Shown here: positions 6,813 to 11,111 of the stretch, piece after piece
Layout: each line of letters opens with the position of its first letter
Numbering within the stretch: position 1 is the first letter of the stretch
Assembly (NCBI GenBank): GCA_013813605.1
Contig: JACCRL010000297.1
Coordinates: 1-11,111 of the forward strand
DNA from: Gemmatimonadaceae bacterium
Lineage (GTDB): Bacteria; Gemmatimonadota; Gemmatimonadetes; Gemmatimonadales; Gemmatimonadaceae
Reading direction: 5' to 3'
Length of the DNA: 11,111 nucleotides
Position numbers and translations under genes: made by a program
The notes under the pieces: model-generated
Database searches by the model: none
Told to the model about the DNA's origin: nothing
The model's input: the letters and a program-made list of their open reading frames with translations, nothing else

Positions 6813-6830
6813 GTCAACCCTCGGGTTGAC
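6813..6830. promoter_or_regulatory. Perfect 8+2+8 palindrome between divergent genes (operator-like)
   Basis: GTCAACCC-TC-GGGTTGAC is a perfect inverted repeat. It lies in the divergent region between the NYN gene (start 6618, or 6804) and the kinase gene (start 6887). The two-base centre is too short for an RNA loop, so a dimeric DNA-binding protein is the natural reading. Each arm carries TTGAC, the core of a -35 hexamer, on opposite strands. No binding protein is identified. Confidence 0.5.
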
Positions 6831-6867
6831 CGGTCGCCGAATCCTCGAAGTCGCGCCGTACAGGTGT

Positions 6868-6895
6868 AATTTATAGAGATATCCCCATGAATCAA
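6868..6895 (-). promoter_or_regulatory. Weak candidate promoter for the NYN gene
   Basis: On the minus strand TTGATT (6895-6890) and TAAATT (6873-6868) are 16 bases apart. Transcription would start near 6861, run through the palindrome, and leave a leader of about 240 bases to the ATG at 6618. The -35 overlaps the first codons of the kinase gene. The match is modest and rests on position in the only AT-rich patch of the gap. The rest of the 268-base gap 6619-6886 holds the palindrome and nothing else I can support. Confidence 0.28.
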
Positions 6896-8176
6896 CTCCG
6901 GTTCCGCACGCGCCTGGTACTGATCCTCTCACTGTTCGCGATCGTGCCGGCGTTTCTGCTCACCCTTTTGTGGAGCGGAACGGTGAGCACCGCCCTCCCG
7001 ATCATGAGCGGACGGTCGGCGTGGGACAGCGTTGCGGCGACCGGACAACGCGCCATCGACGCGGCCCGGCGCTCGCCGCTCACGCCTGCTCAGCGCCGCG
7101 CCATCGACGCCCACGAGCTCGAGCTGCGAACATCGGTCGAGCAGGCCCGGCGCTACAGCTTTCTTGCCTCGCGAACGGTGCGTGTCGTCGCAATCGCCGG
7201 AATTGCCGCGTTGCTCGTTCTCACGGGCGTAGCTTCGCGGGTTGCGGGGCACCTGAGCAGGCAGCTCAGCCGCCCGCTGGATGAGCTCGTCCGCTGGACA
7301 GAGCTGATCGGCCACGGGGAGCCTCTGCCCCCCGCCCAGGTCGCACGCGGAGAGGGCGATGCGCAGATTTCCGCGCGAACCAATGGAACCGCCGACATGA
7401 CGACGAGCCGCGTCCGCGGCGCTCCGGAATTCGAGACTCTTCGCCGCAGCATGCGCGAGATGGTGGATGAACTCGAGCTGGGCCGGCGGCGCGCCGTCGA
7501 GTCCGAGCGGCTCCATGCCTTTCGGGAGAGCGCGCGACGCGTAGCGCACGAGCTCAAGAATCCGCTGACGCCGATCCGGTTTGCGATCGACAGGCTGCGC
7601 CGGGTTGCGCCGCCCGAGGCACAGGAAGCGGTGGACGTGCTGGCGATGGAATCCTCGCGACTTGATCGCATGGCAAAGAGCTTCGCCGAGTTCGGCCGCC
7701 TGCCGGAAGGGCCCGCTGCCGACGTCGATGCGGGCGAGCTGGTGCGCTACACGGCGCGCAGCAGCGTCCCACCTTCCATCACGCTCGACCTGCAGATCGC
7801 GGAAAATCTCCCGCGCATCTTCGGACACAATGGCTCACTGTCGGCCGCGCTCAGTAACGTTCTGCTGAATGCCGTCGACGAGCTCGGCGATGGCGGCACG
7901 ATCCAGGTGCGCGTCGAGTTGGCGGCATTGTGGGGCGGCGATGCAGTGCGCATTGCGGTGCTGGACGACGGGCCGGGCATCGCTCCCGAGCTGATTGAGC
8001 GCATTTGGGAGCCCTATGTAACCGACAAGCCGGGCGGCACCGGCCTCGGGCTGGCTATCGCGCGGCAGGCGATTTGGGCGCATGATGGAACCGTTGAGGC
8101 GCTGAGCACGTTGGGAAAGGGAACGGAGATTCAGTTTACAATACCTGCCGGCAACACCGGCCCCAGGAGAGGATGA
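6887..8176 (+). CDS. Membrane sensor histidine kinase, NtrY-like
   Basis: This 429-residue two-component sensor autophosphorylates and should pass phosphate to the regulator two genes downstream. Order: TM1 about 8-30; a short helical periplasmic part (about 31-96); TM2 about 98-117; a HAMP-like segment from about 118 with a Gly/Ala/Thr-rich, probably disordered insert at 150-178; then the H-box ARRVAHELKNPLTPIRFA with His221; N-box NVLLNAVDEL (324-333); G1 DDGPGIAP (360-367); and G2 GGTGLGLAIA (383-392). The HELKNPLTPI form is that of NtrY-type kinases. There is no PAS domain, unlike classic NtrY. The ATG at 6887 lacks a clear Shine-Dalgarno and sits 9 bases after TATAGA (6872-6877), so a nearly leaderless mRNA is possible. 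The stop overlaps the next start (ATGA). The signal sensed is unknown. Confidence 0.93.
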   Translation: MNQLRFRTRLVLILSLFAIVPAFLLTLLWSGTVSTALPIMSGRSAWDSVAATGQRAIDAARRSPLTPAQRRAIDAHELELRTSVEQARRYSFLASRTVRVVAIAGIAALLVLTGVASRVAGHLSRQLSRPLDELVRWTELIGHGEPLPPAQVARGEGDAQISARTNGTADMTTSRVRGAPEFETLRRSMREMVDELELGRRRAVESERLHAFRESARRVAHELKNPLTPIRFAIDRLRRVAPPEAQEAVDVLAMESSRLDRMAKSFAEFGRLPEGPAADVDAGELVRYTARSSVPPSITLDLQIAENLPRIFGHNGSLSAALSNVLLNAVDELGDGGTIQVRVELAALWGGDAVRIAVLDDGPGIAPELIERIWEPYVTDKPGGTGLGLAIARQAIWAHDGTVEALSTLGKGTEIQFTIPAGNTGPRRG

Positions 8177-8472
8177 TGGGACCAGAAATCGTGGTGCCGG
8201 TCGCCGGTATCGTCATGATCATCACTCTCGCGATCGGCGTTCCGCTCGCCCGGGCCTACGCGCGATCCCTGGACGCAGCCAGCAAGTTTCCCCAAATACC
8301 GCACGAGGTAGCAGCTCGTCTCGAAAGGATGGAGCAGTCGCTCGAAGCCGTGGCGATCGAGATCGAGCGGATATCGGAAGGGCAGCGCTTCACCACGAAG
8401 CTGCTCTCCGAAGGGAACAGAAGCGGCAGGCAGATCGGCGCCGCAAACGCTCCCGCGGATAACGCCCCCTGA
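8173..8472 (+). CDS. Small membrane-anchored coiled-coil protein between kinase and regulator
   Basis: This 99-residue protein has one hydrophobic segment (about residues 5-25, VVPVAGIVMIITLAIGVPLA). A charged, heptad-like helix follows (about 43-80, with HEVAARLERMEQSLEAVAIE and EIERISEGQRF), then a polar tail. It therefore looks like a single-pass protein with a cytoplasmic coiled coil. No known catalytic motif is present and I cannot name a family. Its start ATG overlaps the kinase stop (ATGA); a second ATG at 8176 has better spacing from AGGAGAGG (8165-8172) and would drop only one Met. It ends directly before the regulator's ATG. The tight position suggests it works with the two-component pair, perhaps as a scaffold or modulator of the kinase (inference). 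Confidence 0.82.
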   Translation: MMGPEIVVPVAGIVMIITLAIGVPLARAYARSLDAASKFPQIPHEVAARLERMEQSLEAVAIEIERISEGQRFTTKLLSEGNRSGRQIGAANAPADNAP

Positions 8473-9861
8473 ATGCCGACAGTCCTCATCTCCGATGACG
8501 AGCCGAACATCCGGCGGATGGTCGGCGCGCTGCTCGCCGGTGAGGGCTACGAAGTTCTCGAGACGCCGAATGGCGCCGAAGCGTTGATGCGGGTCAGGGA
8601 GGGAGAGCCCGACATCGTCCTCCTCGACCTGATGATGCCGGGCGAGTACGACGGCATGGAGACACTCGCGAAGCTGCGCGAGATCGCGCCCGACCTCCCT
8701 GTCATCATGATGAGCGGGCGCGCCGGACTCGAGGACGCCGTCGCCGCGACGAAGCTGGGCGCATTCAACTTTCTGGAAAAGCCGCTCACGCCCGAGGGCG
8801 TCATCCTCGCCGTCGCATCAGCGCTCGATCTCCGGCAGACAAGGCGCGTTGCGCGCGCGCTGAGGCGCGAACTGGGACTGGCGGGTGACATGGTGGGTGC
8901 CAGCACGGCCATGGACGAAGTGCGGCGGATGATTTCGCGCGTCGCGCCGACCGATGCGCGAGTGTTGATCACCGGCGAATCGGGAACCGGGAAAGAGCTT
9001 GTCGCCAGCGCGATACACGACTCCAGCCCGCGCCGGGACAAACCTTTCGTGCGCGTCAACTGCGCGGCGATCCCGCGCGATCTCGTCGAAAGTGAGATGT
9101 TCGGGCACGAGCGCGGAGCTTTCACCGGTGCGACGCAAACGAGGGTCGGCCGCTTCGAGCTCGCCCATAACGGAACTCTTTTCCTCGACGAAGTCGGCGA
9201 CCTGGGTGCGGAGGCGCAGGCAAAGCTGCTGCGCGCAATCGAAGCGAAAGAGATCCAGCGCGTCGGCGGCAATAAGGTGATTCGCGCCGATGTGAGGATC
9301 ATCGCCGCCACTAACCACGACCTCGTGCGCGCGGTCCGGGCGGGCGCGTTTCGCGAGGACCTCTATTTCCGGCTCAACGTCATACCGCTGGCGATCCCGC
9401 CGCTGCGCGAGCGCGACGGAGATGTGCTCGCACTCGTCGATCACTTCTCCGAACAGTTCCTGCAGCGGACGGGTCAGGCGAAGCCGCGGTGGCGGAGCGA
9501 CGCCCTTCAACTGCTCGCCGACTATCCGTGGCCGGGGAATGTCCGCGAGCTCGCCAACATCGTCGAGCGACTCGCGATTCTGCATCCCGGCGCCGAGATC
9601 AGCGGCCAGCAGGTGGAGGATGTGCTGATCGTGGACCGGGACCTGCGGCGCCCCGGTGCCGACCAGCTTCCGCAATCCACCTCGCGCGGCCAGGGAGTTC
9701 CGTTGACGGAAGCGCTCGACACGTTCGAGCGAAGCGTGATCGCGCGCGCCATTGCCGATGCGGGTGGAAACATCGCCGATGCCGCGCGGCGGCTGAGCAC
9801 GGACCGCCCCAATCTCTACCGCCGCATGAGGCGGCTCGGAATCGATGCTCAGCGTGTATAA
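8473..9861 (+). CDS. Sigma-54-dependent response regulator, NtrX/NtrC family
   Basis: This 462-residue transcription activator has three domains. The receiver (1-120) has Asp8-Asp9, phosphoacceptor Asp52 in LLDLMMPG, Ser81 and Lys103 (LEKPL); its PGEYDGMETL loop with an extra residue is NtrX-like. The AAA+ domain (about 140-375) has Walker A GESGTGKE (168-175), the sigma-54 contact loop GAFTGA (215-220), Walker B GTLFLDEV (234-241) and arginine fingers in FREDLYFR. A Fis-type helix-turn-helix (about 414-458, GGNIADAARRLSTDRPNLYRRM) ends the protein. With GAFTGA intact it should remodel RNA polymerase-sigma-54 at distant promoters. The ATG follows the preceding stop with no gap and no good Shine-Dalgarno, so it depends on coupling. 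Its partner is almost certainly the upstream kinase. I saw no convincing sigma-54 promoter in the window; the targets are unknown. Confidence 0.95.
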   Translation: MPTVLISDDEPNIRRMVGALLAGEGYEVLETPNGAEALMRVREGEPDIVLLDLMMPGEYDGMETLAKLREIAPDLPVIMMSGRAGLEDAVAATKLGAFNFLEKPLTPEGVILAVASALDLRQTRRVARALRRELGLAGDMVGASTAMDEVRRMISRVAPTDARVLITGESGTGKELVASAIHDSSPRRDKPFVRVNCAAIPRDLVESEMFGHERGAFTGATQTRVGRFELAHNGTLFLDEVGDLGAEAQAKLLRAIEAKEIQRVGGNKVIRADVRIIAATNHDLVRAVRAGAFREDLYFRLNVIPLAIPPLRERDGDVLALVDHFSEQFLQRTGQAKPRWRSDALQLLADYPWPGNVRELANIVERLAILHPGAEISGQQVEDVLIVDRDLRRPGADQLPQSTSRGQGVPLTEALDTFERSVIARAIADAGGNIADAARRLSTDRPNLYRRMRRLGIDAQRV

Positions 9862-9868
9862 GAGCGGA

Positions 9869-11111
9869 ATGAAAGCACTGTTCGCCCTCCTCTTCCTCGC
9901 CGCGCCGACTGTTGTGGCCGCGCAGCTTCCAGTTGCGGCGGATACGGCCGCCGCCGATTCCGCCGATGACACTTCCTCGCATCGCTCGCTATGGGCGCGC
10001 GGAAGCCGGGCAAGCGGGCTCGCCATTACTACCGGCAAGACCTACAACCGGGTCGAGGGGCTGCCCGTTCACATCGGGCCGGTGTTTCGCGACAGCATTG
10101 GGGCTGCCTCGCTGCAGCTTTCCGTGCTCGGAATCATCCGCAGCGCGCGAACCTTTCACTGGGATGCCGGAAACATCGGTCACCGGGTGAACGCGGAGTA
10201 TCGCGTCGGACGCGGGCGCGGCTATTCGCTCGGACTTTCGTCGTTCGACATCGTCGAGCCCGTCGAGACGTGGCAGCTCGCCGATCCGGACGCGGCGCTC
10301 GCCGCGCTCTTTGCACGGCGCGATTTCCGCGACTATTTCGGGCGGCACGGCGCCAAAGCGGCTGCCACTCTCAATACCAGTAAGCACAGCAGCTTCGGCG
10401 TCGAGTGGAGCGACGAACGGTGGTCATCGCGCGATGAGCGCAGCACCTTCACCGTGTTTCGGAACGGCGCGCGCTGGCGGGCGAACCCCGGAGTGGATGA
10501 CGGGCGCTTCCACATCGCGGTGGCAAGGGCAAAGCGCGACACGCGAAACGACGTACTCGTTCCAACGGACGGAGTTCACGCCACCGTGGAGTACGAGCGC
10601 GGCACCGGCTCGATTACTTCGCCGGGCGCAATTTCGCTTCTGGCGCGCGATGCAATTCCGAACCGCGTGGCCTATGGCCGCGTCCTCCTCGATGCACGCA
10701 GCTACAATCGCGCGTCCCCCTCGACTCAGCTCAACGGGCGGCTGGTTTTAGGCGGCTGGCTGCACGGTGACCAGCTTCCGTTGCAACGCCGGTTCTCAGT
10801 TGGCGGAATCGGATCGATTCCCGGCTTCGACTACCGCAAGGCGTACGACGACGTCGACGTATCGCAGTGCAACAGCGGCGGGCTTCCCCCGCAGGGAAAT
10901 CCGGCGCAATGCGAGCGCGTAGTGCTTGCGCAACTCGAGTACCGAACCGAACTGCACTCTTCGTGGCAGGATTTTCTGAATGCGCGGCCGATCAGGCTGC
11001 GCGGCATCGGCTTCACTGTCCGTCCCGCGGCGGTCGCGTTCGTCGATGCGGGCCGAGGATGGCTGGTCGGCGAGCGGGATGGCAAGCTCCGCTATCCGTC
11101 GGGTACAGTTC
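9869..11111 (+). CDS. Omp85/BamA-like outer-membrane barrel protein (3' partial)
   Basis: The frame from the ATG at 9869 stays open to the window end (414 residues visible). It starts with a signal peptide (MKALFALLFLAAPTVVAA, cleavage near AA/Q19), then a low-complexity Ala/Asp/Ser stretch (22-40), and enters beta-rich sequence at once, so POTRA domains appear absent. Features of the surface-antigen (D15/Omp85) barrel are the strand-rich pattern, the ARAKRDTRNDVLVPTDG segment (219-235) and the motif RFSVGGIGSIPGFDYR (308-323), which aligns with the barrel L6 motif (V/I)RG(F/Y) but has Pro318 for Arg. Two cysteines (334, 348) flank a loop and may form a disulfide. The start is 7 bases after the regulator stop, with a weak GAG-containing site, so it belongs to the operon. 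A relative of DUF-type barrel proteins rather than true BamA is likely; substrate unknown. Confidence 0.82.
   Translation, partial: MKALFALLFLAAPTVVAAQLPVAADTAAADSADDTSSHRSLWARGSRASGLAITTGKTYNRVEGLPVHIGPVFRDSIGAASLQLSVLGIIRSARTFHWDAGNIGHRVNAEYRVGRGRGYSLGLSSFDIVEPVETWQLADPDAALAALFARRDFRDYFGRHGAKAAATLNTSKHSSFGVEWSDERWSSRDERSTFTVFRNGARWRANPGVDDGRFHIAVARAKRDTRNDVLVPTDGVHATVEYERGTGSITSPGAISLLARDAIPNRVAYGRVLLDARSYNRASPSTQLNGRLVLGGWLHGDQLPLQRRFSVGGIGSIPGFDYRKAYDDVDVSQCNSGGLPPQGNPAQCERVVLAQLEYRTELHSSWQDFLNARPIRLRGIGFTVRPAAVAFVDAGRGWLVGERDGKLRYPSGTV

Noticed and set aside
6824..6829. TTGACA on the minus strand near 6829 as a -35 for the NYN gene
   Set aside because: No AT-rich -10 follows at 15-19 bases; the hexamer is better explained as part of the palindrome.
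8818..10038. 406-codon minus-strand open frame opposite the response regulator
   Set aside because: The opposite strand encodes a complete, motif-perfect NtrX/NtrC-type protein and the start of the barrel gene; the antisense product has no recognisable domain and is a high-GC artefact.

Overview
The window (11,111 bases) is GC-rich, densely coded DNA from a Gram-negative-type bacterium. It encodes two predicted outer-membrane proteins with signal peptides. My best guess for the lineage is Gemmatimonadota. This rests on overall gene style (GC-rich, GTG/TTG starts, an NtrYX-like operon with a small membrane coiled-coil gene between kinase and regulator, a NYN-LOTUS protein with RG-rich linkers) and has not been checked by search. 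There is no insertion sequence, phage gene, CRISPR array, tRNA or rRNA that I can support; this looks like chromosomal core-type sequence.

Left part (1-1293): the 3' end of an ATP-grasp ligase of the D-Ala-D-Ala-ligase type meets a convergent, minus-strand gene for a tiny, very basic histone-H1-like protein built from three 54-bp tandem repeats. A strong hairpin terminator lies between them. The small gene has a good Shine-Dalgarno site and a plausible sigma-70 promoter.

Threonine catabolism (1294-4295): tdh (threonine 3-dehydrogenase) and kbl (2-amino-3-ketobutyrate CoA ligase) form the two-step route from threonine to glycine plus acetyl-CoA. They are followed after 11 bases by a small outer-membrane beta-barrel gene, and the unit ends at a textbook terminator.

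Minus-strand pair (4304-6618): a MARF1-like RNA-processing candidate (NYN/PIN-like nuclease domain, two LOTUS/OST-HTH-like domains, RG-rich linkers, basic tail) is followed, with stop/start overlap, by a 3-methyladenine DNA glycosylase of the AAG/Mpg family. A terminator-like hairpin lies just inside the glycosylase reading frame.

Plus-strand operon (6887-11111): an NtrY-like sensor histidine kinase, a 99-residue membrane-anchored coiled-coil protein, an NtrX/NtrC-like sigma-54 activator, and an Omp85/BamA-like barrel protein cut by the window end. The genes overlap, abut or lie 7 bases apart, so they are probably co-transcribed and translationally coupled. The divergent region between the NYN gene and the kinase carries a perfect 8+2+8 palindrome.

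The observations most worth following are the NYN-LOTUS-LOTUS-RG architecture, the kinase/coiled-coil/regulator/outer-membrane-barrel operon, the palindrome between the divergent units, and the loss of one structural-zinc cysteine in Tdh.
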